From NCBI GenBank assembly GCA_963971425.1, contig OZ020518.1:17550990-17614989 (forward strand): 64,000 bases of DNA. The letters run 5' to 3'. Below are positions 22,665 to 32,663 of this stretch, piece after piece. The DNA is from Bryoerythrophyllum caledonicum. Lineage: Eukaryota; Streptophyta; Bryopsida; Pottiales; Pottiaceae. Under the pieces are notes generated by a model, which was not told the DNA's origin, searched no databases, and saw only the letters and a list, made by a program, of their open reading frames with translations. Position 1 is the first letter of the stretch. Every line of letters begins with the position of its first letter. The position numbers and the translations under genes are program-made.

Positions 22665-24520
22665 ATGGACAGGCCGCAGCGGGATCAGTTCGTGATGACG
22701 CCCGTGGTGCATTCGACTCTGGCGTACCCTCGAACTGGGTTGGCGACGACGGCGACGACGGCCGGCGTGAGCCCGCTCGACCTAACGGCCGCCATTGCGC
22801 ACGAGCTTCGCCGCGCCAACGGCCAACCCGGGTGGCAGGCGTGGGACGAGGCGACGCCAGGGTCGCAATATGAGGCTGAGACGATCCCTTACGGCGCGTT
22901 CCTGTCGCCGGCAACGGCCCGGCAGCAGCTGCAGCAGCAGCAGCCGCAGCTCATCCCGCAGTACATCCCCCGTTTCGACGAAGGCTTGCAAGGACCACCT
23001 GCGATGTTGCAGCGGTTCGATCACAGCTATGTAAATGCTTCCGAGTCGGAGTCTTACGCCAGCGCGGAGCAGGAGTTCTATTCTCGCTCAAGCAATGGGC
23101 TCCCGTCTCTCCAGCCGACACATCAGGTAGGAATCTACATATTCTCTTGCTAGCTCCTCGTGCTGTGATCGAACGATGTTGCTAAGAAGACGTTGCACAG
23201 GCTTTTCAGGGTGCAACGAGAGGCGAGTCGGGGCGGTCGTGCTCGCCGTGGATCGAGCGGATGCTGCAGTCCGACGTGACGCCGACGCCGTGCCCGAGCG
23301 GGCCGAGTCTCGGGGAGCCGGCGGGGACGACGAGCTGCTTGCAAACTCGCGAGCAGACCGGCGTGAGCTGCGTGGTGAGCCAGAGCGTGGACCTGCAGCC
23401 GTGCCACAGCAATGACATGCAGCAGCACAGCAGCGGGAAGTCCATGCGCAGCGCCTTCAGCTCCGACGGTCCGCACGCGCATGAGTCCTCCGCGCTCGAG
23501 TCGTTCTCCGCGGACTTGTGCTCCGATGACGACGATCTGGAGACACGCCCAATGGACGTGAAGCGCAAGAAAAGGCAAGCCTCGCTGCTCCTCATTTACT
23601 CATACATGTTAGCTTCTTCTTCAAAAGTAGTAGGTGGTTGACTTCACAAGTGCTAACTGGTTATCATGGCGTGCTGCAGGATGTTGTCGAACAGGGCATC
23701 GGCGCAACGGTCCCGTCAGAGGCGCCAGGAACGTCTCGACCAGTTAGAAGTTCTGGTACACATCTGAAACCGCGTCCGATTACCGACAGTTGCGAGTTGA
23801 AAGCAAATTCTAACATGACCGTTCTGTCTCCGCTCCAGACAGCGCAGTTACGAGTCGAGAACTCCACACTGCAGAAGAAGCTGAGCGCCGCCAATCAACT
23901 CGCCAAGAAAAACGAGGATCTGAACAAGAATCTGGCGAAGCAAGTCGAACGGCTGAGCAAGGAGCTCCAGGAGGGCGACGTGAAGACGTCGGCACGCGAG
24001 TGCGCCAGCAGCCAGCAGACAACCTCCGCAAGCTCGTGCGAAATGGTACGGATTCGCAACTCAGAAGCTCCCTGCAGTTACCCCCATTCCAGACGTGGTT
24101 GTAACGATCTGGCTCTTTTTACAGGTGGGCGAGCAGGTGTCAATCAACGACGGCGCGTCCTCACCACCGCGACCAGCAGCAGTGAGTCCGGCGCGCAAGT
24201 CTTCCTCAGCGTGGCCGAAGAAGCGCTCACACGACCAGTTGGAGTCTAGCGTCGCGTTCGGAGGTGGCTCCCACACGAGCACATCCAGATCGTTGGGATG
24301 CATGGCGTCGCGACCAATGCGGCCGACGAGTCCCTCGAGTCCCACGAGTCATGGCTTCGCAACGTCGACGACCACCGCGTTCCTGGAGTCTGCGATTCGA
24401 TCCTTCTCGCACATTGTCAACGAGCCTGCAGCATCGGACCCGGGTTTGAAGGTCGACGATTCCAACTTAGATTGCTTGGACTCGGACCGCTGGTTCGAGT
24501 TCGCCGATTGCTTCATGTGA
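22665..24520 (+). CDS. bZIP transcription factor (504 aa, five coding exons)
   Basis: Nuclear DNA-binding regulator that dimerises through a leucine zipper. The coding exons are 22665-23126, 23201-23574, 23680-23755, 23839-24045 and 24125-24520. All junctions are in phase, and intron 2 uses a GC donor. The basic region reads KRKKR-MLSNRASAQRSRQRR with the diagnostic N-x7-R (Asn283, Arg291) and a Leu ten residues later (Leu301). Heptad leucines follow at 308 and 315, and the coiled coil runs to about residue 355. The N-terminus (1-154) is Pro/Gln-rich with a Gln tract at about 87-99, which suits an activation domain. Residues 225-270 are Ser/Asp-rich. The C-terminal 131 residues are Ser/Pro-rich and end WFEFADCFM. 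The acceptor before exon 2 could also be used 9 bases downstream in phase. GC content is much higher than in the flanking transposons. I do not assign a bZIP subgroup. Confidence 0.88.
23575..23679 (+). other. GC-AG intron splitting the bZIP basic region
   Basis: The exon ends AAAAG and the intron begins GCAAGC, with acceptor GTGCTGCAG at 23679. Joining restores KKR-MLSN, the conserved basic region, with the split codon AG|G for Arg279. No GT donor nearby gives a conserved join. Confidence 0.8.
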
Positions 24521-25300
24521 TCAATCTCTGTACACAGTCTCCTTAATGTAAAGTAGCCCAGTATCCCACTTATTTTTGCCAACCAATCCAAATGCAATCA
24601 ATTTGCGCAGAGAAGAAGAGCGAGTTTCTACACTTCACACTGCTGAAACAATTATCCACAAGTCTACAACATGCAATCCTTTCTTCCTCCGATAACTCAT
24701 AATGCTTACTACTTGTAACCACCGATCTCCCTGTCAATCTTACCGCTTCTATAAAGTAGAACTACAGGAGAATATGATGGCTGCGCCTCTAAATGGTGGA
24801 ATGGGGCTGAAGTTACCAAGCCCACTACTAAACCCACTATCAGCTTTTAATCTCTGCTATGTTCTTTCCACCTCCATCTACCGGCGCCATATTTGGCTGT
24901 GCTGGAAATGACAGAAGTTGGTGACCTGAGGAATTCATTGCAGTAACACATCTGTGGGAGTCTAAAACTCCCACTTGGTCGCCCCTACCAAAAAAATTAG
25001 TTAAAATAGGGTTTTTAGTATTAGTCAACTAGAAAAATAGTTAGTATTGTGTGAAATTAGATTAGATAGCGAATAGAGAAAATAGGGAAATGCTTAAGTA
25101 GTTAATTAGGTTTATAGTGGTGATAAAACCAGGTCTTAAAATCACTAATTTATGTCCCGGGAAACAATTTCAAAAGAGTCCCGGGAGATATCCTGGGATG
25201 TAAGTCTAAAATCACCACTTAAATCTAAATTAACTAGTTGAGTTTAGAAGGTAGTTAGAAGTAGTTGAGTTCTTCTAGATGCTAATTCTTGTTTGAATTA
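24521..25300. other. bZIP 3' flank and non-coding spacer
   Basis: Just after the stop lies CTTAATGTAAAG (24541-24552), a possible cleavage/polyadenylation element. The rest is AT-rich with no supportable gene. Confidence 0.35.
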
Positions 25301-25307
25301 CTGTAGT

Positions 25308-25498
25308 GGTAGAGAAAAGAAAAGAAAAGACAAAAAAGAAAAAGATAAAAGAAAAAGAAAAAGAAAAGGAAAAGACTCCCAAAAAAAATAAAAAAATAAA
25401 ATAAAATACATACCCGGGTATGAACTAGCCCGGGTACCAACCCGGGTATGGGCTGAGACCCGGGTGCCCGGGTATCACCCGGGCAGCAGCTCGGGTAT
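25308..25498. repeat. GAAAA-rich tract followed by a CCCGGGTA cluster
   Basis: An A/G-only tract (25308-25407) passes directly into a block where CCCGGG or CCCGGGT occurs about seven times in 90 bases (25411-25498). No coding content is supported here. The CT-rich frame at 25510-25749 is also low complexity. Confidence 0.7.
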
Positions 25499-25799
25499 CT
25501 CCAGCCATCTTGGCCGACCTTCTCTCTCCCCGAAATTTTTCCTTCTCTCCAGAAATTGTTTTCTCTTCCAGGAACTCTCCTCTCTCTCCCTCCTACTCTA
25601 AAATCTTGTCATCCCCCCCTCAAATTTTCTCCTTTATCTCTCTATCTAGTTCTCTCTCTCATAGGTTCTCTCTCTCTCTCTATTTTGTCTTTTTGGAGTT
25701 GGGGTTTGAAGAAGTAGTTGAAGAAAATGAAAGAATGAGATGCAACTAGGGTTTCAAGAAGAGGAGGTTTCAAGAGGAAGTAGCACAAGAGGTTTGAAG

Positions 25800-26079
25800 A
25801 AGAGGTGCGCGGGCTAGGCTTTGGTGTAAGAGGTGCGCGGACTAGGGTTTGGTGGAAGAGGTGCGCGGGTTAGGCTTTGGTGGAAGAGGTGCGCGGACTA
25901 GGGTTTGGTGGAAGAGGTGCGCGAGCTAGGGTTTGGTAGAAGAGGTGCGCGAGCTAAGGTTTGGTGGAAGAGGTGCGCGGACTAGGGTTTGGCGGAAGAG
26001 GTGCGCGAGCTAAGGTTTGGTGGAAGAGGTGCGCGAGCTAAGGTTTGGTGAAAGAGGTGCGCGAGCTAGGATTTGGTGG
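25800..26079 (+). repeat. 28-bp minisatellite, ten tandem copies
   Basis: Ten contiguous 28-base units start AAGAGGTGCGCG, then a variable GACTAGGG, AGCTAAGG or GGTTAGGC core, then TTTGGTGG. The period is exact from 25800 to 26079. Two or three core variants alternate, suggesting higher-order duplication. Confidence 0.93.
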
Positions 26080-26549
26080 AGATTTTAGGGTTTGTGGAGG
26101 TGGAGGAGATTTGTGGCCGAAGCGAGAAGATAAAAGAGACAAAGGAAGGAGGTTGCGGGTGCAACAACAAAAGTGACTCTTGCCCATGTTGGGTTTCTTT
26201 TGTTTATGAGAATTTCTTGTTTAAGAGAATTTCTTGTTTGTGAGTCTTTTCCTCTCTTGTCTACCAGGGTAACTCCCCGGTAATATCCTCCCCGGTCTAG
26301 AGAAAAAAAAGTCCCCCCCCCGTGGACTTCATCTAGACCTCATTGTGTTGTTTACATGTGTAGTTGTTGTCGATTGTCCTAGCCCTGTGGAAAGTTGTTA
26401 TTTTAAATTGTCTCCCTCCTCCTATCATTTTAAGTCTTGCCCCCAATTCCTATCTTTTTCCCGGTCAACCGGGAAAAACCTCTTTCTAAGTCCTTGTCTC
26501 TAAAGTCTTCTCCTCGTTATCATTATATGTGACCTTGTGTTGTTAGTAT

Positions 26550-28450
26550 GTTGCTAGATGTGTGAGACACCCATATCCACATACTCTAGTAAAGTGTTCC
26601 GGAGTTGTCTACCGGCTGACCGGTAGACTTGTGTTTCCGGGCCGGACCGGAGTTTGTGACAAGTTAATAGGGAGATTGGTGGAAGTACAGGCATTTTGAG
26701 GATTTTGTCTACCCGAGACAACATGGCTCTCCGGTGAGTTAGGTGGATTCTCCATCCTCTAAGGGTGGGGCTTGAAGGTCTATGAGAGAAAAAGAAGCCT
26801 CCGGTAACTTCTACCGGGAAGGAACCGGTAGACCTCCATTCCTCAACCCCGGAGTCCTTGGTGGAGTCCTCTGCGGCCACACTAATCGAATTTAAAGAGA
26901 CTCCGCATGTATCTATAGATACACCCAACCTTCCGGTGGATACCGCCACTCCACCGGTTGACCTCCCGGTGGATATTCCCAATCCACCGGTAGACCTCCC
27001 GGTTGAGACATCCGACCTCCTGGGGGATTCTCTTGACCATGTTGGTACTTCCAGGCGTGGTGACAATCTCTATACGTCTCAACCGGAAGAGTCTTCCGGT
27101 TGAGTCTTTGTTATATGTTATGTGTTGATTTACCTCACCGGTTGGTGATATGTCGTTTTAAGTTGCTAGAATTACACACTAGGGTGAGAGTAGTGATGTC
27201 GATGGGGCCCCATTGCGCACCCGGTCACTACCACTTGAATGGTTTCTCCGGCTACTTATTTTTGTTAAGAAAAGGTTCACCGGTCCCGGGACCGCCGGAC
27301 CGGGAGTCTTCCAGTTTACCGGTCTACCGGTAATCCGCCGGTGACTAGGCTATCCTTGATTTTAGGATCTAGATGTCGTTTTGTCTTTTAGTGGAACTAT
27401 TTTTGGAGGGTAGCTATTGACTTTAGTGCACCTCCTAGATGCCGTTTCGTCCTTTTGCGGTCTAGTTTTGAAGCGTAGCTATTGACTTTAGTGCACTCTT
27501 TAGATGCCATTTCCACCTTTTGGGGATCTAGTTTTGGAGGGTAGCTAGTAGCCTTTGTGTACTTAAGGGCCTTGGGCTCTTGTGTTATGTACTCTTCTGT
27601 TTGTTGATCTCCTCGTGTCTTGCCTTCATTGCTTGTGTCTAGACTCTTTGTTGAGCTTGCGTGAGTAGACCGGGAGAGGGTTGAGTCCTCCTAGTGTGTC
27701 TTTGCTAGGTGTGCAAGGTTGTGACTTGTTGTGTGTTAAGTGATTGAGTGTGAGTAGAGACATCCCGAGGGGCTAGGATATCCGGGTTAGATAGGTAGAG
27801 TGAGGTTCGGGACTTGTGCTCTAGACTTTTTACCGGTGGAACCGGGAAGAGTTGCTTTATCGGATGGGATCCGGGAAGCCCACGGCTATTTATGATAGCC
27901 TCCTCTAAGTGGGAAATGTTCGGATTGGTGGGGAGTAGGGGGTGACATCCCCCTTCTCTCGGTACACCGGGAGACATCCCGACTAAGCCTGAGTCTGGAG
28001 AATACCGGGATTATTACCCTTGCAGTGGATGAATTCCGACGATCCCAGTGGAAGGTTGTTTTGCTCATATGATTTGCTTAGTACTACCTTGTTGTGAGTC
28101 TTGTATCTTCTTGGTTTGATTCATTGGGTGTGATTGTAGTTGGAACCCGGGCTTGCGTGACCGGTTTACCGGGACAAGTTCCCGGTAGATTGTGAAGACC
28201 GGTGAACCGGCTGCGACCTTTATAACTCTTTCAAGGTGTAGGGTTAGATTGTGGATATTGTGGCCTCTGGACTGCGAGAACGGAGGGCAGTGACTTTCCG
28301 GGCACTGTAAAAACTTACCGGAAATCTACTCTGACGCTCAACAGAGTTTAACTGAAACACATATGGTTACTTGTTACCGGTTACTAAGGTACCGGGGAAG
28401 CCATCCTCCGGGATGTGCCGAGGTATTATGTGTGATTTGTTGTTAAGATT
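26550..28450. repeat. CCGG/ACCGGT-dense non-coding region
   Basis: About 1.9 kb packed with CCGG, ACCGGT and CCCGG words, often in inverted pairs. It gives short open frames with PVDLPVD-type repeats (26858-27103 plus) that are mirrored on the other strand. No conserved protein is visible. It may be a decayed LTR-element leader or an independent satellite-like expansion. Confidence 0.45.
27363..27556 (+). repeat. 65-66-bp tandem repeat, about three copies
   Basis: Three successive copies share CTAGATGCCGTTTCGTCCTTTT-like starts (27369, 27435, 27500) and GGAGGGTAGCTATTGACTTTA-like middles. Confidence 0.75.
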
Positions 28451-29748
28451 TAAAGAGTTTGATGCACGATAAAAATCCCTGGAAACGATCTGGTAAGGTG
28501 GGTTTGCTTAAGATTAATTTCCGTTAATTTTGAGAATAACGAACCACTAGACTACGACAACATCCGAATTGGACATTCAATATGTTTGACATGTGGTGAC
28601 CTCTGATTGCATCAGGGAGCTTTAGCCGTGGCATTTTTTAGGCACTACGTCATTGAATTGGGTGTGAGTATATTTAACATTATCAATGAATCCACACTAT
28701 GTTCAGTGTTTGGTAGGAGATACCATCTAGGTCAATTTCATCTGGAACAATTAGTTGCTTTGAAAGGCCTTTGAAGACCAAGAGTAGGATTAAAGTGGAT
28801 CTAGGTTGTTCAAATAGAGAAGACGGACGGGACGTTCGTCCAATAGCTCTCCAGGATGTTTGTAACTTAGAGGTTTTTTTTAAAAACTTTTTTTACCTCT
28901 TTTACTATCGTACTCCTAGTCCCGGCCCGGTTGCCGCCTTGTCGATGCGCGGTCGCCCAATTTACTCAGTTCTGGACTTCGGGACAAACGCGTCTAGATG
29001 GACGGGACATCCGAGACGGGACATTAGCTAGATGCCAGTCCAACTGGTCAATTTCATTTGGAACATATTGGTTTCACCGAAAGTAGACAAAATTTGCTAC
29101 CACCTCAAAAATTCACATTTCCCCAATTAACAGTATCCCCTATTTATTTACATTTTCTTTTAGATGTTTTTATTTATTTTTGGTTTTTTTTGTTGAAAAA
29201 AATTAATATTGTTTTTTTCCATAAGTTCCTAAAACCATGTTATAGTGTAAATAACAGAAAGAGACTTTGCCATCTTCCGGCCTTGGATATTACACTCGAC
29301 TTATCTGATAGCCATCCGGTTTTCTTTCTCTTCAACTTTGTAGAAGTTAACATGTATCGGCCTGACACACTACTAGTCCACGGAAAGTCTTCTTTGCCCT
29401 CGAATCTTGCTGTCACTCTTGATCCAGGTCATCATCCACATTCCGGTCTTGGTCTTGGTCTCGATCTCTATCCTCGTCCTCATCCATCTCTCCTTCCCAG
29501 CTTGTTCCCCGGACATTCAAGCTAGCTCTATGCTTGTCTCTAGAGATGAAAACCTCCTCCTGGCATATATCTAGGTCCAACTTGTTGAACTTGAATTATT
29601 GCCAAACCGGGTCTTTCTCCTGGTGTTATTTAGAGATTCTTAACTGGTCCGCTTTTGGGAGTAGGTTCACTATCCCCATAGCTAAAATGTCCGGCTCCAC
29701 CTCCAACAACCTTGCTTCTTCCTTGTTCATTTTTTTTTGTTGCTTCAG
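28451..29748. other. Non-coding spacer
   Basis: Contains a 38-base block (28564-28601) nearly identical to 724-761 and a low-complexity plus frame (29058-29525, His/Pro/Leu-rich at its end). I see no conserved gene. Confidence 0.3.
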
Positions 29749-29999
29749 GTCCTACCTATGGTGCCTTGGATCCTCCCTCCGGTGTTTGTGGTCCTCCATC
29801 CAGTGTCTCCGGTCCTCCATCCGGTGTCTCCGGTCCTCCCTCCGATGTTTCCGATCCTCTCTCCAGTGTTTTCAGTCATCTCACCTGTATTTTTGGTCCT
29901 CTCTCCGGCGTTTTTGGTCTTTCCTCCGGTACGTCTGGTCCCCCTTTTTTTTTTTTTGGTCCTTCCTTTGTTGTTTTGAGTCCTCCTTCCGTTGTTTCT
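29749..29999 (+). repeat. 21-bp minisatellite, about twelve copies, in-frame on both strands
   Basis: The unit GGTCCTCCNTCCGGTGTYTCC repeats about twelve times with drift, including a poly-T run at 29944-29957. Because 21 is divisible by three it gives heptad repeats (GPPSGVS on plus, RTGDTGW on minus). No flanking domain suggests a real protein. Confidence 0.85.
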
Positions 30000-30029
30000 A
30001 ATGAAGTTCAAAAAAAGTAGAGAAATGAT

Positions 30030-30178
30030 TGCACAAGCAAATGAAACACACACGGTATTACAAACAATGCTTGGAGTGAGATATCGCCTTCTTACAAAGG
30101 CCTTCACTTATAGTACCAATTGGTAACAACCTTTGCCAATTCATATGGAACTACTTTAAATTTGTATCACCTTTCTCC
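30030..30178 (-). mobile_element. Possible 3' LTR segment of the Copia fragment
   Basis: On the minus strand a purine-rich tract (AAGGGAAAATAAGGGGGAG, near 30205-30187) lies after the RNase H end. It is followed by TGATACAAATTT, as expected for a polypurine tract and LTR start. The LTR end is not identified. Confidence 0.35.
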
Positions 30179-30250
30179 ATTTTCTCCCCCTTATTTTCCC
30201 TTTAAAATCTACCTCAACTATTTATGATATCATATTAACTACGAGCAGCT

Positions 30251-31690
30251 CTAATCTCGAACACTCCCACTTTGTGAGTAGTTACCTTCACGCAATCCCA
30301 TTGCCTTTGCTAACCTTTGATGCCGCTCTTTTGCAAGCGCTTTCGTTAGCACATCCGCCACCATGTCTTCCGTTAAGCAATACTTCGAACTTATCTCGCC
30401 ACTCTCCAACTTCTCGCAAATGAAATAATGTTGCACATCAATGTGCTTCGTGTATGAGTGGTGTGTAGGATTCTTGCATGAGTCCATACAATGACTTTTT
30501 GAGCTTGCACACAAGAAAAATAAAATTTTCTAGTATAAAACCTTGCAATTGGTCCATATAAATGTCCTCCTTCAACTCATCATTCAAGAATGCGGTCTTC
30601 ACATCTATTTGGTGGATCTCCAAGTCCGAGGCCGCTCCAAGTGCAAGAATGCACCGGATGGTCGTGAACTTGGCAATGGAAGCAAACGTCTCAAGAAAGG
30701 CCACTCTCACAACTTGAAAGTATTCCCTGGAAATTAATCTTGCCTTGTGGCCCACCACTCAAACCGAAGCATCATTCTTCGTACAAAACACCCACTTGTA
30801 CCCAATGCTCTTGCAATCTCTAGGAAGAGGAGCCAACTTCCACGTGCCATTTGCCATGAGCAAGTGGTACTCCTCTTGCATAGCCGACCCCCATTTGTTC
30901 GCATCCTCCAATCGCATAGCCTCGCACATGTTTAAAGGATCCTCCAATGACGCCACATTAGCACACTCTATCTCATGTTGAGGCAAAGCGTGGCTCTTCC
31001 ACCATTCACCAAGCGGGCGACGCTTTCTTCTTGGATACCGTGGCTCTTGTAAGTTTTCCAAGTCCTCATCCCTTGGTGAAAGTGTTGATGAAAATGTTAC
31101 ACCTCCTTATTCGGCATCCAATCTCTCTTCTTTCTTGGTATCACCATTGCAATCCTTCAAAGGTGGTGGTTTGGAAGATTCGTCTACCAAGGTAGGAGTC
31201 TCACTTCTCTCACTTGGACTCATCTCCAAATTATCACCAATACTAGTAGTATCTTCAACAAATACCACATCACGATTCTTAATGATCTTCTTTGTTTCAA
31301 TGCACATGAACCGATATGCCTTAGTGCCTTCACAATAGCTAGGAAACAAACACTTTGTGCCTTTTGCATTAAGCTTACCCCTCTTTGTATCGGGCACCAT
31401 GGCGTATGCAATGCATCCAAACACACGCATATGCGCAATGCATGGCTTGCGGTCAGTCCAAACTTTTTGCCGTGTGATGGTAACGAAAGCCCTCGTTGGA
31501 CATCCATTGCGGATGTAGACCGAATTGACCACCGCTTCCACCCAAAATTCAAGCTTTAGGCATTGTGCATGGATCATGCTCCTCGCCATTTCCACTCTGG
31601 TACAATTTGCACGCTACACGATTCCATTTTGCTCCGGCGTGAAAGGTGTTGATGTGTGCATCTCAATGCCATACCACCATATTCGTTATA
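30251..31690 (-). pseudogene. Ty1/Copia pol fragment, internally deleted
   Basis: Read from 31690 down: the integrase end with 'HTSTPFTPEQNGIV', broken by a TAG, then 'VEMARSMIHAQCLKLEFWVEAV' and the GKLNAKGTKCLF region. Next is the RT start (EDANKWGSAMQEEYHLLMANGTWKL, VYKWVF; about 30930-30770), then 'IHQIDVKTAFLNDEL' (RT motif A, about 30600). The sequence then jumps from KLKKSLYGL directly to the RNase H end 'TKHIDVQHYFICEKLESGEI' and 'TEDMVADVLTKAL' (30450-30330). The catalytic YVDD part of RT and most of RNase H are deleted. Several frameshifts are present. The upstream gag, protease and 5' LTR are missing. In intact elements this polyprotein performs reverse transcription and integration. 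Confidence 0.85.
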
Positions 31691-32168
31691 TTGGGAGATT
31701 TTGAGACTCCCAAATTAACACATGTAGATCATAAGAGCTAAAGTGCACATCTAAACTCTACAATATGGAGGGATACGAGTTTCCATTAAATTGGGAGGTA
31801 ATGTTCACTACAAAAATCCCTAGAAAAATAAGTACTACGGATAATATTACATTACGAGTCTAACTATAATATTGAAAAGAAGAACACATTAGTCGATACT
31901 TCTTTTATACCACATGTGTTCATTGAATATGAATAGCTAAATATTCACACTCGATCCTACTAACTTGGATTAACACCATGCTCCAAGTTAGCTAAAAGTG
32001 AGCTGAATGATGGACAAATATCCACTTGTAAGAGAATTAGCTAAACACATTTTGATGAGCCTTTTTTTAATTTAAAAGAATTTCAGTTTACCGTGTGGAA
32101 TATACATTGGCTAAAAAAATATGTAACAAGTTTCAAATGATGGTGTTCAGAAGTGGAAAAAAAGTTGC

Positions 32169-32346
32169 ACATACAATAGCTCTCTATGAACTAAAGTGTC
32201 CCCATCACTTAGAGGTGCAATATACTCAAAACAACAATTCCACACACTTTAGCTCTCCTTGACCTAAAGTGCGCACCATTACTAAGTGCAGTAAACTAAA
32301 CAAGAAGATTTGCTCACACTTTAGCTCCACTAGAGCTAAAGTGTGA
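32169..32346. repeat. Left palindrome array, three units about 72 bp apart
   Basis: Three imperfect palindromes of about 33 bases start at 32169, 32241 and 32314. Each is centred on TTTAGCTC-N5-GAGCTAAA or a decayed form, flanked by CACAC/GTGTG arms. The third is nearly perfect. Additional half-sites (GAGCTAAAGTG near 31734, AGCTAAA near 31995 and 32040) extend the array leftwards. Confidence 0.75.
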
Positions 32347-32663
32347 ACCAACATTTACTTTCTATCATACACCATGAAGGCAATTACTGGTATTAATGGT
32401 ATTATTGGTTTCAAGATTAGAAGCAATTTATCACATTGTTATTTTAAAAAGAAAATAAACATACTGCAAATTATCACCGATACGCAAAAACAATGGAGAG
32501 AATATTTCATAGCAATCATTGGCATCACATATAGTCATACAGAGAGTAATCAAATACAAATATTATCTATAATCTCAGCACCAATGGATCTAACCATACA
32601 CATGAAGTATTACGCATCATAATCCAAAATCTAGGAAAAGGAAAGTCCATTGATCTAAGTCTA

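Noticed and set aside
29058..29525. 155-codon plus frame as a gene
   Set aside because: It is low complexity with Phe/Leu- then His/Pro-rich composition, and has no motif or splice support.
31808..31830. CACTA-type terminus CACTACAAAAATCCC as the left end of the DUF7869 element
   Set aside because: I could not find the matching inverted end to the right of 36182, and a flanking 3-bp duplication is not evident. It remains possible but is not supported.
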